From Saprospiraceae bacterium (GTDB lineage Bacteria; Bacteroidota; Bacteroidia; Chitinophagales; Saprospiraceae), in contig JADJJL010000001.1 of the NCBI GenBank assembly GCA_016710265.1, positions 930,001 through 994,000 on the forward strand: a stretch of DNA of 64,000 nt. The letters are read 5' to 3'. Below the pieces are notes generated by a model, which ran no database searches, was not told the DNA's origin, and was given only the letters and a program-made list of their open reading frames with translations. The position numbers and the translations under genes were made by a program. The first letter of the stretch is position 1. Each line of letters starts with the position of its first letter. Below are positions 27,687 to 37,136 of this stretch, piece after piece.

Positions 27687-28838
27687 ATGAAAAATATATT
27701 ACTAACAATTGCTGTAATTATAATTTCCTATGTTTTAGGACATTCTCAAACGCCAACTGTGTTTAATTCTATTCTCGAAAACACAATGAACATTGCGGAT
27801 CAGAAGATTGAAAATCAACAATTATCTCAAAAGTTTGTATCCATTAAAAACCGTGAAGATATTTCAACTCTTATTTGTGGCTCTCCAAATGAAATAGTAG
27901 TTATACGTGAGGATTCAATTTTTATTCATAATTTTGATAAAAATTCTTTTACTTTTATTACAGAAAGAATCCCTGGAATTTCAGGATCAGTTGATGTAAT
28001 CCAAAGAGATAATCAATACAACCTTGTAACTACCGTAGATTGGGATAGCATATATTACTTTATAAATAATGAATGGGTTTATTCCGGATATTTTCTCAAA
28101 AGTAAATCTGATCTAATCCACGTTGGCTGTGGAAAAAATTCAACTTTTCTTATGGGAGGCCACTTGTATTACTTTAGTGGTAACAGCCAACCAAAATTGA
28201 TTCGTAAGAATATTCACTATACAGTGGCTGATTTAGCTGTAGATGAGAGGGACAATGCTTGGGTTATTACTGGAACAACCTGGCCAATTGCCGATACTTT
28301 GAGAATCATTGATAGTACGGGATTTAGTTTGTGCGATATACCTTTTGAGACGCCCACTGAGACTCTACATGGTTTTGGCATGATAATTCATGATGGGAAG
28401 CCTATGTTGGGATTTGGTTCTACGGGCCACAAATATTCAAATTCTATGGTCTATTTAATAATCGATACCATCAAAAATGTTGTAAAATTTGACGATCCAT
28501 TCCCAATTAGCCCGTATCTAAGTCTAGATTTAGGAAGTTGTTCCAAAATTATACGTCAGCCAAACTGTAAATCGGAAACTACGGGTGAGAGTAACCTGAA
28601 AAGAAATGAATTTAGTATATTTCCTATGCCATTTAACGAATATCTGAATATAACATCTACCGAAGGAAATATAGAATTGATAAAAGTAATTGATTTAACA
28701 GGAAGAATAATTATTGAACAAAGCTGCCAATCAAATATTTTTAAATTAAACACAGAAATCTTAAAAAGTGGATTATATTTTATTAAAATTCTAAGCAAAG
28801 ATAGAATTTACCAAAATTTCACAGCTATTAAAAATTAA
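27687..28838 (+). CDS. T9SS-sorted secreted protein of unknown function
   Basis: 383 residues from the ATG at 27687, chosen because it opens the signal peptide MKNILLTIAVIIISYVLG; in-frame upstream ATGs would add a polar stretch first. The middle shows beta-propeller-like spacing (SPNEIVVIREDSIFIHNF; AVDERDNAWVITGTTW) without a recognised family. The C-terminus FSIFPMPFNEYLNITS to IKN is a T9SS type A sorting domain, so the protein is probably surface-exported. It is followed 22 nt later by a beta-barrel gene. The same pair, with the cargo decayed, occurs at 21463-22403. Confidence 0.78.
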   Translation: MKNILLTIAVIIISYVLGHSQTPTVFNSILENTMNIADQKIENQQLSQKFVSIKNREDISTLICGSPNEIVVIREDSIFIHNFDKNSFTFITERIPGISGSVDVIQRDNQYNLVTTVDWDSIYYFINNEWVYSGYFLKSKSDLIHVGCGKNSTFLMGGHLYYFSGNSQPKLIRKNIHYTVADLAVDERDNAWVITGTTWPIADTLRIIDSTGFSLCDIPFETPTETLHGFGMIIHDGKPMLGFGSTGHKYSNSMVYLIIDTIKNVVKFDDPFPISPYLSLDLGSCSKIIRQPNCKSETTGESNLKRNEFSIFPMPFNEYLNITSTEGNIELIKVIDLTGRIIIEQSCQSNIFKLNTEILKSGLYFIKILSKDRIYQNFTAIKN

Positions 28839-28860
28839 AAGTTTAATATAATACATTATA

Positions 28861-29525
28861 ATGAAAAAATTCATATTTTTTTCATTTTTTATTCTAATCT
28901 TATCCGGGACATTTGCACAACATATTGGATTTTCTGGTGCTTATTGTGCAAATCATTATTATGATTATAAAAAGAATAACGGCCATTTTATTACAGAATA
29001 TAAAAATGGATCAGGATACAGTTTAAATATAAATCTGGACAGTATATTAATAAGTAAAGATCTGTTTAGATTTTCCTTCCATTTTTCAAAGTACGACGGA
29101 AGCATCATGACTAGAGATGGTGGCTTAGCAGGGGCTGTTTCTACAAAAGCTAACATCACAAAATACATTCTTGGACTAACGATATTTCCTATACATATTA
29201 AGGTATGGAAGGAACTCAAAATAAATATTGGGGGGATTTAAATTATTTAATAGACTCAAACGCTACCGGGACAAAAACTAAATCGCTTTTGGGAAATCCA
29301 ACTAAAATCGAGAATTTGGAAGGCGGTACTGTTGACATATACAATGAATTCAATTTGGGAATAGTTACTCGTATTGGATATAATATCAAAGTTTACAATC
29401 ATTGGTATCTTGTACCAGAATATAATTTCTATTTTGGATTTACCAATGAATTTGAAAATGTCGGAGCAAATGTAAAATCGTTTAGACAATATTTCACATT
29501 AGGGCTTATGAACAGATATAATTAG
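28861..29525 (+). pseudogene. outer-membrane beta-barrel protein, interrupted by a frameshift at a G6 run
   Basis: Paralogue of the 223-residue barrel at 21732. The first frame (28861-29241, signal peptide ending GTFAQ) ends with INIGGI-stop just after six G residues at 29230-29235. One extra G restores continuous homology (INIGGDLNYLIDSN, then VTRIGYNIKVYNHWYLVPEYN to the end at 29525), giving about 221 residues. The run may be a sequencing or assembly miscount, a slippage-based phase switch, or a true loss. All barrel segments on both sides are otherwise well preserved. Confidence 0.75.
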
Positions 29526-29815
29526 TATCAAACTTTTTGACATTTCAATCCATACTTTAATACTTGTGCACTACACTTCCAAATAATCATAGTCCATCAA
29601 ATAAATCATACTAAAATCATAGTTTAGACCATGATTGAACTATATGTTTAACCGGCAAAACTCATCTATGATAAAGTAAAATATATTTAAATTTCTTAAC
29701 TTTAAAAGTAAACCTAGATTAACAAATACCAATTTATAAAAGCTCCAACAACCATTAATGATATCTTGAAGTTGTATAAAAGTAGAATTAAGAAGAAATT
29801 ATACAATCGAAAGAA

Positions 29816-30703
29816 ATGGAAAAAAAGAAAATAAGTTTTTCTGCACAAGGTAAAAGAGCCGACATTGGCGACATCACCATTTTTCGTATCCTGCCCAATA
29901 GGTATGCAGATGCGGTCGGTCCATTTGTTTTTTTGGACCACATCGCACCTGTCTTACATGCAGAAGATAAGGAGTTGGTGAATGAAGGCACCGGCGCGCA
30001 TCCTCACAGAGGTATTGCGACCTTGACCTATATTTTGCAGGGTGAAGGCGAACATTTTGACAGCAGGGGAAATCATGCCAAAGTGTTTTCTGGAGGTGCC
30101 CAATGGATGAAAGCAGGCAACGGAATTATCCACGATGAAACATTTAAAGTGGATTCACAAACGGCCGACAGGATGACCCACGGTTTTCAATTTTGGATTA
30201 ATCTTCCTTCGCATATTAAAGCGGAGTCACCCGCGTATCTTCCGATCCCAGCAGCCGATGTTCCAAAACACATATTGGACAGTGATAGAGGTTGGTTGAA
30301 AGTAATCGTTGGTGAATACGAAAATGCAAAATCAATGATTCCCAATTATTCAAAACAATTTCTATTTCATATTCATCTTGAAAACGGTAAACAATTTTCC
30401 ATTGCCACAGAAAAAGATTTGGAGTACGCGGTCTTTCTACCGGAACATGATGTCATCATCAATGAGGATACTTTCAAGGCTGGCGAATTCATTGAATTTG
30501 GAAGAGAAGAAGGAATGATTGAAATACATAATCCTTCAAATTCAGCCATCGATATTCTTTTATTTGGCGGAGAAAAATACACGGAACCGATTGTGGCGCA
30601 CGGTCCATTTGTGATGAATTCGCAATCCGAAATTGCTGAAGCATTCAGAGATTATCATGCAGGTAAATACGGTGAGATTAATAATCATACCAATAAAAAA
30701 TAA
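29816..30703 (+). CDS. pirin family protein
   Basis: 295 residues with two cupin folds. The N-terminal cupin keeps the pirin metal site: H62 and H64 in AHPHRG, and H106 and E108 in GIIHDE. Pirins of this group bind iron; some show quercetinase activity or act as redox-sensitive regulators. Cytosolic, with no signal peptide. It is followed 72 nt later by an extradiol dioxygenase gene, another iron-type oxygenase fold, which suggests a shared detoxification or redox role; that link is inference. Confidence 0.92.
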   Translation: MEKKKISFSAQGKRADIGDITIFRILPNRYADAVGPFVFLDHIAPVLHAEDKELVNEGTGAHPHRGIATLTYILQGEGEHFDSRGNHAKVFSGGAQWMKAGNGIIHDETFKVDSQTADRMTHGFQFWINLPSHIKAESPAYLPIPAADVPKHILDSDRGWLKVIVGEYENAKSMIPNYSKQFLFHIHLENGKQFSIATEKDLEYAVFLPEHDVIINEDTFKAGEFIEFGREEGMIEIHNPSNSAIDILLFGGEKYTEPIVAHGPFVMNSQSEIAEAFRDYHAGKYGEINNHTNKK

Positions 30704-30775
30704 GCCAAAAAATAAGTGGGCGCAAACGGAAAAATAAAATCCGTGAACTCTTGATTTTTTCAAAAGAATTAAAGA

Positions 30776-31660
30776 ATGAACAGAAAAACATTTTTAAAAT
30801 CATTGGCAGTATTACCATTAACAGCAGCGACTATGAAACTATATGAACTTTCCAAAATGACCGAACCTTTGAGCAATACAGACAAAATGCCTGTATTGTT
30901 TCTCGGACACGGCAGTCCTATGAATGCCATTGAAGAAAACGAATTTGTAGCGGGCTTTAGGAATATCGCAAAAGAAATTCCAAAACCAAATGCAATTTTA
31001 TGCATTTCTGCACATTGGGAAACGAGCGGAACTTTCGTAACAGCCATGCAAAATCCTTCCACCATACACGACTTTGGTGGATTTCCAAAGGAATTATTTG
31101 CAGTGCAATATCCTGCACCGGGCAGTCCCGATTTGGCAAAGGAAACAAAAGCGCTTGTAAAAAAAACAAAAGTAGGATTGGATGATCAATGGGGGCTTGA
31201 CCACGGAGCATGGAGTGTGATCAAACATTTGTATCCGAATGCAGATGTCCCAGTGATCCAAATGAGTTTGGATTATAACAAGCCCGCACAATATCATTAC
31301 GAATTGGCTCAAGAAATAAAATCGCTTCGTGAAAAAGGTGTGCTTGTGATTGGAAGCGGCAACATAGTGCACAACCTTCGCATGGTGGCATGGGATAAAC
31401 TCAATGCCTCTGAATATGGCTATGATTGGGCGATTGAAGCAAGTGAAAAAATGAAAAAATTCATTCTCGACAGTGACCACGATCCGCTGATTAATTATCG
31501 CTCACAAGGAAAATCTTTCGATTTAGCGATCCCCACACCAGAACATTACTTACCCTTACTTTACTCTTTGGCTTTAAAAGAAAAAAATGAACAAGTAAGT
31601 ATATTCAATGACAAAGCAATTGGAGGTTCATTAACGATGACCTCAGTAAGAATTGGATAG
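30776..31660 (+). CDS. ygiD: 4,5-DOPA dioxygenase extradiol-like protein (class III ring-cleaving)
   Basis: 294 residues. LFLGHGSPMNAIEE (H45), CISAHWETSG (H80), GLDHGAWSVIKHLYP and a C-terminal HYLPLLYSLAL are the LigB/YgiD family motifs, the histidines being metal and catalytic ligands. Family members open catechol-type rings; bacterial YgiD acts on DOPA in vitro but its natural substrate is not settled. The 37 residues before MPVLFLGHG form a hydrophobic leader (MNRKTFLKSLAVLPLTAA) that resembles a weak Tat or membrane signal, as in other Bacteroidota copies. Confidence 0.88.
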   Translation: MNRKTFLKSLAVLPLTAATMKLYELSKMTEPLSNTDKMPVLFLGHGSPMNAIEENEFVAGFRNIAKEIPKPNAILCISAHWETSGTFVTAMQNPSTIHDFGGFPKELFAVQYPAPGSPDLAKETKALVKKTKVGLDDQWGLDHGAWSVIKHLYPNADVPVIQMSLDYNKPAQYHYELAQEIKSLREKGVLVIGSGNIVHNLRMVAWDKLNASEYGYDWAIEASEKMKKFILDSDHDPLINYRSQGKSFDLAIPTPEHYLPLLYSLALKEKNEQVSIFNDKAIGGSLTMTSVRIG

Positions 31661-31904
31661 TATGGTTAATGATTAATAGTTAATGCTCAATGGTGAATAA
31701 TTGAGAAATCAATTTTAAAAGACAAAAGTTTTTTTTCATTAGATAACAGCAAGTATAAAATTCTGTATATAGATCGAAAAGATGAGGGCTTAAACAAGAA
31801 ATTTCTCAACTTAGTATTGAATTAAAAGAAGCAATAGAAACTTCCAAAAAGATACCGAGTATCTCGATTGCATCACTGCCATTGGGAATATGGGGATTTT
31901 GAAT

Positions 31905-31932
31905 GTGGGGACGTTTCACGCAACGTCCCCAC
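31905..31932. repeat. second copy of the GTGGGGACGTT...AACGTCCCCAC element
   Basis: An 11-bp perfect stem (GTGGGGACGTT / AACGTCCCCAC) around a 6-nt TCACGC centre. It is the same length and has the same arms as the perfect palindrome at 23016-23043, differing only in the centre. Confidence 0.9.
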
Positions 31933-31961
31933 AGCCCCACAGCCTAATGCTGGCGCAAGTT

Positions 31962-31991
31962 TCAAGCTAAAGCTTGACAAGTTCCACTTGT
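31962..31991. repeat. paired small palindromes (TCAAGCT-AA-AGCTTGA and ACAAGT-TCC-ACTTGT)
   Basis: Two adjacent hairpins (31962-31977 and 31977-31991) sit 30 nt after the 28-bp element and 37 nt before the stop of the polyferredoxin gene. They probably form the 3' structure shared by two convergent transcripts. Confidence 0.6.
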
Positions 31992-32028
31992 GGCTATTCA
32001 ATCCTCATTCCTAGCTTTTATCGCTCTC

Positions 32029-33348
32029 TCAAAAATATCCACACTCCCATTCTCCAATCTTAAAACACCCTCTTGGACAAACAGCACTACAGATTCCACA
32101 GCCCACACATGAGGCTCGCACAATGTCCTGACCTCGCTGTGCGTAAGCCCTTACGTCGATTCCCATTTCGCAATAGGTGGAACAGTTACCACAAGAAATG
32201 CATTGTCCTCCGTTGGTGGTGATGCGAAATCTTGAAAAAAACTTTTGTTGGATACCTAGTACAGCAGCCATAGGACAGCCAAACCGACACCAGACCCTGC
32301 TGCCCATCAGTGGATAAAATCCTACTCCTATCACTCCTGAAAATGCAGCACCAATTAAAAATCCATACCAACTTCTAAGTGCTGAAGTTTGAATAAAAAG
32401 AAATTTTTCTTGTCCAGTAAAATAAGAATACAAAACTCCTACAGTCATGAGCACAACTATGACCAATATCGAATAAACCAAATATCTTTCTATTTTCCAA
32501 GCGCCCAAGGATTTGTCAGAAAGATGTCTAAATGAATCACCGGCGGTTTCCGCAAGTCCTCCACATCCGCAGACCCAACTGCAATACCACCGTTTACCAT
32601 ACAAATAAGTCAATACCGGAGAAATCAAAACCACCATCAAAATACCCCACACCAACATCAACCAACCAATATTTCCTGCCTGCAATAATTCCTTGATGTG
32701 ACATTCATCAAAAAAATAATAATTCAGGGGCCACATGTTTTTAAAATCATTGAACGGAAGATTTAGTCGTAACATAAGTTCAGGCAGTAAAAACGCAAAA
32801 GCAAATTGAAAAAACATCACAGAAATCGTTCTAATGATTTGATATTTTGAATGTCGGTATTTCCAAATAAATTTTATTCCATAAATCAAAATCGCCAAGG
32901 TATAAAGTACCCCGTACACAAACCACTGACTGGCATCTTGATTTTTTAAAAATCGACTCAATGGATCAAAGAATCCTATGAGACCAAAATTTCCATTAGC
33001 ATGTAAACCAAGATATTCCGGATACCAATACAACAATATATAAAATGCGGTCAAGACCATCGCAGTCAACCAGGCAAGTATTCCTTTCGAACTGATGGAA
33101 GAACTCATGTTGTGGTTGTTTTTAATTCCGGCTGGAACATACTTATACAAAAAAACAGAATAAAGAATGACACCGGCACTCATCATGGCCAAAGAAAAAA
33201 ACAAAAGCACTGGATTTGAAGATATCCATCCAAACCCGGCAAAAATTAAAATCAAAAGTCCAATTAAACCAATACTTATGGCTGAAAATGAAAGTAATTT
33301 GGATGTTGGATGTGAGGAAATTTTTTGGACAGTGTTTAGTTTTAACAT
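32029..33348 (-). CDS. membrane-bound polyferredoxin (NapH/NosR/CcoG-like 4Fe-4S protein)
   Basis: 439 residues. About eight hydrophobic segments (for example LLILIFAGFGWI near 32, VLILVIVVLMTVGVLY-type near 300) alternate with cysteine motifs: CSWVCGCGG and CRFGCPMAAV, the NapH/CcoG-style membrane-proximal pair, and then two C-terminal 4Fe-4S clusters (CISCGNCSTYCEMG and CVGCGICSAVCPRG). Such proteins pass electrons across or along the membrane. Its start lies 3 nt after the stop of an FAD oxidoreductase gene, so the two probably form one electron-transfer unit from NAD(P)H to an unknown periplasmic acceptor. No nos, nap or cytochrome oxidase genes are present in the window. Confidence 0.85.
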   Translation of the reverse strand: MLKLNTVQKISSHPTSKLLSFSAISIGLIGLLILIFAGFGWISSNPVLLFFSLAMMSAGVILYSVFLYKYVPAGIKNNHNMSSSISSKGILAWLTAMVLTAFYILLYWYPEYLGLHANGNFGLIGFFDPLSRFLKNQDASQWFVYGVLYTLAILIYGIKFIWKYRHSKYQIIRTISVMFFQFAFAFLLPELMLRLNLPFNDFKNMWPLNYYFFDECHIKELLQAGNIGWLMLVWGILMVVLISPVLTYLYGKRWYCSWVCGCGGLAETAGDSFRHLSDKSLGAWKIERYLVYSILVIVVLMTVGVLYSYFTGQEKFLFIQTSALRSWYGFLIGAAFSGVIGVGFYPLMGSRVWCRFGCPMAAVLGIQQKFFSRFRITTNGGQCISCGNCSTYCEMGIDVRAYAQRGQDIVRASCVGCGICSAVCPRGCFKIGEWECGYF

Positions 33349-33351
33349 GTG

Positions 33352-34686
33352 TTAGTTTTTTAAAAAATTCAATACATTATTGAGTTCCCATCCTGCATTT
33401 AGATGTATGTTCATTCCTGTCTTTTGGTTTGCCAATTGAATAAAATCATTGGAGCAATCTTCAAAAAATTCAGGATCAAAAAATGCTAGTCGAATATTTT
33501 GCAACACTTGTTGAATATCGTTTTTTTGATTGATCCATCGCTCACAAACTTCCTGTCTGAATCGAATGCCCATTAAATTAAAACCAAGAACTTTTTTAGT
33601 CGTTCGATCAAAATTAATCCTAATTGATTTTTCAACGGTAGGATGTCTCCAAAAAATGCTCTCCACATTTTCTTGAATCGAAGACGAAATTTCACCATAC
33701 ACCTGGTACTCAATGTCAAAAAATTTGGCAGAGTTAAACCAAATTCCCGGATCATATTCTGTTCTTTCACCACAAATAACAGAGGCCACCGTTTTGCCCA
33801 TAATTCGACCGGTATACCAAACTGCTTCTATGTCCTTTCTGCCTGGCTTGGCTTGTCTTTGTTGCGCACAATCTCCAATGGCAAATACATTTGGGATATT
33901 GGTCTTCAACATTGCATCAACCAAAATGCCGCGATCAATTTCCAATTCTGTATTTTTAAAAACATCTATATTGGGTCTGACACCTATGGTCAATCCTAGC
34001 CATTGACAGGAAATTTCATCATTTTGATCAGTGACGACTGCTGTTACTTTATCTGAACCTTTAATTTCTTTTAGTTGGGTTTGCAATTTAAGATCGATGC
34101 CATGTCTTCGGATATGGGCAGATATCATTTGAGCTTCTTCCAATGGTAGCACATTGGACCAATATTCTTTTTCTCTTACCAGCATAGTCGTTTGGATCTG
34201 TCTACTGTGCAACATTTCAGCCATTTCGATACCAATGAGACCTCCACCTGTAATCACAGCTTGCTGGATGTTTTTAGAATACTCCTCCAATTTTTGCAAA
34301 TCCCATTGGTGATAAAGGCAACCTACACCCGTTAGGTTTTGGCGCGGCCAATTAGACAAATTGGGTGTGGATCCAGTGGCTAAAATTAAAATATCGTAGT
34401 TCAAATTTTGACCTTCCCTGGTCATTAAGTTTTGATTTTTAAAATCAATGGAAAGGACTCTGGTTTTTAATAGATCAATCCTGTTTTTTTTCCAAAATTC
34501 TATGGGATAAGGCATTAAATCCTTCCATTGCATATGGCCCATGTAGCTATACATCAGAGCAGTTCGGCTAAAAAAATATTCCGATTCTTCAGAAATCAAA
34601 GTAATCTGATGTTCTGATTTCTTTCTAAGATGTCGGGCAGCAGTGACTCCAGATATACCATTTCCAATGATATAGATATTTTTCAA
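33352..34686 (-). CDS. FAD/NAD(P)-dependent pyridine nucleotide-disulfide-type oxidoreductase
   Basis: 444 residues, cytosolic. The FAD-binding GxGxxG is at the N-terminus (IIGNGISGVTAARHL). The second dinucleotide motif is VITGGGLIGIEMAE near residue 150. ATGSTPNLSNWP and VFAIGDCAQ are the usual family marks. It lacks the redox-active CxxxxC of disulfide reductases, so it resembles the nitrite-reductase-NirB/ferredoxin-reductase group. It is translationally close to the polyferredoxin gene downstream and is the likely NAD(P)H input module. Confidence 0.87.
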   Translation of the reverse strand: MKNIYIIGNGISGVTAARHLRKKSEHQITLISEESEYFFSRTALMYSYMGHMQWKDLMPYPIEFWKKNRIDLLKTRVLSIDFKNQNLMTREGQNLNYDILILATGSTPNLSNWPRQNLTGVGCLYHQWDLQKLEEYSKNIQQAVITGGGLIGIEMAEMLHSRQIQTTMLVREKEYWSNVLPLEEAQMISAHIRRHGIDLKLQTQLKEIKGSDKVTAVVTDQNDEISCQWLGLTIGVRPNIDVFKNTELEIDRGILVDAMLKTNIPNVFAIGDCAQQRQAKPGRKDIEAVWYTGRIMGKTVASVICGERTEYDPGIWFNSAKFFDIEYQVYGEISSSIQENVESIFWRHPTVEKSIRINFDRTTKKVLGFNLMGIRFRQEVCERWINQKNDIQQVLQNIRLAFFDPEFFEDCSNDFIQLANQKTGMNIHLNAGWELNNVLNFLKN

Positions 34687-34959
34687 ATTAAAGTAATTTT
34701 AAAAGAATGGATTGGCCTCACAAATCTACAATAAAGGATTTCTTCAGATTAATATATTCCCAAGCTAAAATAATCAATTCAAAAATTTAATATTTAATAA
34801 TTTGATAAATAACGGTTTATATAAATATCCGAATCGGACCACTTATCATTGGGCAAAAACTTCATTAATTTGGTCGAAAAATCAAACAAAATGCCAATCT
34901 GTGTTTAATAAATCGCTAATATTGCAGTCGAAAAATTAAAATCACAAAATCAAATTAAA

Positions 34960-36963
34960 ATGAATAGAAATTTTACTTTAATTATCCTGTTAGTAGTAGC
35001 GGGTTTTTTCAATTTGGATGCACAAGCTGTCCGTAATGTATTGATCGAAGAATACACCAGCGCCACCTGTCCACCATGTGCGGCAACCAATCCTATTTTT
35101 GATCCTTTTTTAGCCGAAAGAGGATCTAGGGTCATTGCACTGAAATACCAAAGTTACATTCCATCCGTCGGAGATCCAATGTATGGCCACAATACTGCTG
35201 AATCTCAAGCCAGACATACCTTTTATGGAATCAATTCTGCTCCTTCTTGCAGAATAGATGGAACCACACCTCACAATGGTCATCCTATCAACGTTGTGAT
35301 AAACCCTGCTCCATTGGATACTCGATTGGCAGTGACTTCTCCTATTGAAATGACTGTCAACCATGAAGTCATTCTCGAAGCTGGAAAAGACAGCATGACC
35401 ATTACAGTGGATATTAAAAATGTCAGCGCTTCTGATTTCACAGGAGCAAATTATGTTTTACACACGGTTATGACAGAAAGCAAAATTCGTTTTCCACGCC
35501 AGGCAGCAACCAATGGTGAAACTGAATTTTCTCATGTCATGAGAAAAATGATTCCCAATCAAACAGGTACTCGAATTACAACAGCGATTGCTTCGGGCGA
35601 AACAAAATCTTACAGCTTTAAAGTAGCAGTTCCTTCTTATATTTACTCTATAAACGAATTGTCTGTCGTGGCTTTTGTCCAAAATGCTGCCACTTCAGGA
35701 GCAAATCCGAGGGAAGTTTTTCAGGCAGGATATTCTGCACCAAAACAAGCACAGGGAAATTATTTTGACATCAATATCATTTCCGGGACTATGAAAAATC
35801 GTGTGGATCAATGCGATAATACGGTTTCTTATGAGATTGAATTTGAAAACATTAGTTCGGATCCTACACCAATCACATCCATTGATTTCGTTCAAATCAA
35901 CTCTGGTGTTGCAAGACCTAGAATGAATTGGACCGGTTCTTTAGCTCCTGGAGATAAAGCCACTCATACTTTTAATAATCTTCCAATCAATTTGGGTTCG
36001 TCTACATTCAACGTTTATGTTGATAGAATAAATACCGGGACTGTTAAGGACAGAAATGTGGTCAATAATTTTAAAGAACAACAAACTCTACTTACCTTTC
36101 CTAACGCCACAAATGGCAATACTTTAGATCAAGGATTTGAAACTGGTACTGGAACTGGACCTGTGGCTAAAACTTATGTCCAAACAAATGGACTTAGAAT
36201 TTTTAGAGCCAGTGCTGCTCAAGGTAATAATTTCCCTTATCCTATGGGAGGTTTTGGTCAATCAACCTGGAACATGTTTTTTGCATTTTCCGATGGTGGA
36301 ACTGGTGGGTTAGTTGCTTCCTTGTTTTTTGATAAAATTGATTTATCCCAAGGTGTAAAAACTGAAGCAACTTGGAACTATGCCTATGCAGTCAAAGATG
36401 CAGCCAACACCGATAAAATGGAACTGCTAGTTTCCACCGATTGTGGAGATACATGGACTACTGTTTATTCAAATTTTGGAACCAATATGGCTTCTGTTCC
36501 TAGCGTAGATGTTGTAAATAGCCACATCCCAGGCTTTTGGTTGCCATTACCTGATCAGTGGAAAGCTGAGAAAGCAGACCTTTCTGCATTCGATGGAACC
36601 CCTGAACTCTTGGTTCAATTTAGAGGAACCGGAGGAAATGGTTGGGCATATTTCTTAGACGATGTCAATATCAAAAACGGTACTTCAAGCACACAAGATC
36701 CTGGAATTGTTAAATCTATGAAGGTCTATCCAAATCCGGTATCTGATCGAATTAACCTAGATGTGCGTATGGAAGAATCTGCAAAAGCTGACATCCGCCT
36801 TTATGATATGCAAGGAAAACAAGTGTCTCAATTAGCCAATGCACGCTCTTTAAACGTTGGTTTAAACAACCTAAGTTTCCCTATTGATTTAGAATCAGGT
36901 GTTTATCAAATTGAATTGCGCACTGCAAAAGGTTTGCAAACGCATAAGATCACTGTATTCTAA
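34960..36963 (+). CDS. T9SS-sorted protein with N-terminal Omp28/thioredoxin-like CxxC domain
   Basis: 667 residues with a signal peptide ending near LDAQA. Residues about 25-250 follow the Omp28-like pattern: VLIEEYTSATCPPCAA with C37 and C40, then SYIPSVGDPMYGHN and APSCRIDGTTPH. This looks like a thioredoxin-type fold that could catalyse or sense thiol-disulfide exchange outside the cytoplasm. A CARDB-like middle and a jelly-roll-like domain with DCGDTWTTVYSNFG follow. The C-terminus SMKVYPNPVSDRINLD to HKITVF is a T9SS type A sorting domain. A strong terminator follows at 36997. The gene is monocistronic. Confidence 0.85.
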   Translation: MNRNFTLIILLVVAGFFNLDAQAVRNVLIEEYTSATCPPCAATNPIFDPFLAERGSRVIALKYQSYIPSVGDPMYGHNTAESQARHTFYGINSAPSCRIDGTTPHNGHPINVVINPAPLDTRLAVTSPIEMTVNHEVILEAGKDSMTITVDIKNVSASDFTGANYVLHTVMTESKIRFPRQAATNGETEFSHVMRKMIPNQTGTRITTAIASGETKSYSFKVAVPSYIYSINELSVVAFVQNAATSGANPREVFQAGYSAPKQAQGNYFDINIISGTMKNRVDQCDNTVSYEIEFENISSDPTPITSIDFVQINSGVARPRMNWTGSLAPGDKATHTFNNLPINLGSSTFNVYVDRINTGTVKDRNVVNNFKEQQTLLTFPNATNGNTLDQGFETGTGTGPVAKTYVQTNGLRIFRASAAQGNNFPYPMGGFGQSTWNMFFAFSDGGTGGLVASLFFDKIDLSQGVKTEATWNYAYAVKDAANTDKMELLVSTDCGDTWTTVYSNFGTNMASVPSVDVVNSHIPGFWLPLPDQWKAEKADLSAFDGTPELLVQFRGTGGNGWAYFLDDVNIKNGTSSTQDPGIVKSMKVYPNPVSDRINLDVRMEESAKADIRLYDMQGKQVSQLANARSLNVGLNNLSFPIDLESGVYQIELRTAKGLQTHKITVF

Positions 36964-36996
36964 GAGTTAAGTTTATAAAATAATCCTTTTCTATAG

Positions 36997-37027
36997 AGCC
37001 TTCCGATACGTCGGAGGGCTTTTTTTA
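36997..37027 (+). terminator. rho-independent terminator
   Basis: AGCCTTCCGA and TCGGAGGGCT form a 10-bp stem with one G-U pair around a TACG loop, directly followed by seven or more T residues. It lies 33 nt after the stop of the Omp28-like gene. Confidence 0.9.
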
Positions 37028-37102
37028 TTTAAAAATATTGTTGAAGGACAATAAAAGGAGAATTCCATACTACAATTAGCTATTATTTCGAACGAAACTT
37101 AT

Positions 37103-37110
37103 TATCTTTG
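37103..37110 (+). promoter_or_regulatory. -7 promoter box for the T9SS protein at 37137
   Basis: TATCTTTG matches TAnnTTTG and lies 26 nt before the ATG at 37137. It is placed just after the terminator of the previous gene. Confidence 0.6.
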
Positions 37111-37136
37111 TGTTCCATCATTATAAAAATATTCGT

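Larger units (their letters stand above)
31661..32028. other. intergenic region between convergent genes, with repeats and a possible gene remnant
   Basis: It starts with a decayed TTAATGG-type repeat (31665-31700). A short frame around 31785-31902 (with words like ISQLSIELKEAIETSKK) is closed by stops and shows no recognised family; it may be a remnant. The palindromes at 31905 and 31962 are listed separately. Confidence 0.5.

Noticed and set aside
31785..31902. Small gene with the words ISQLSIELKEAIETSKK.
   Set aside because: No start codon with context, stops on both sides and no recognised family; at most a remnant.
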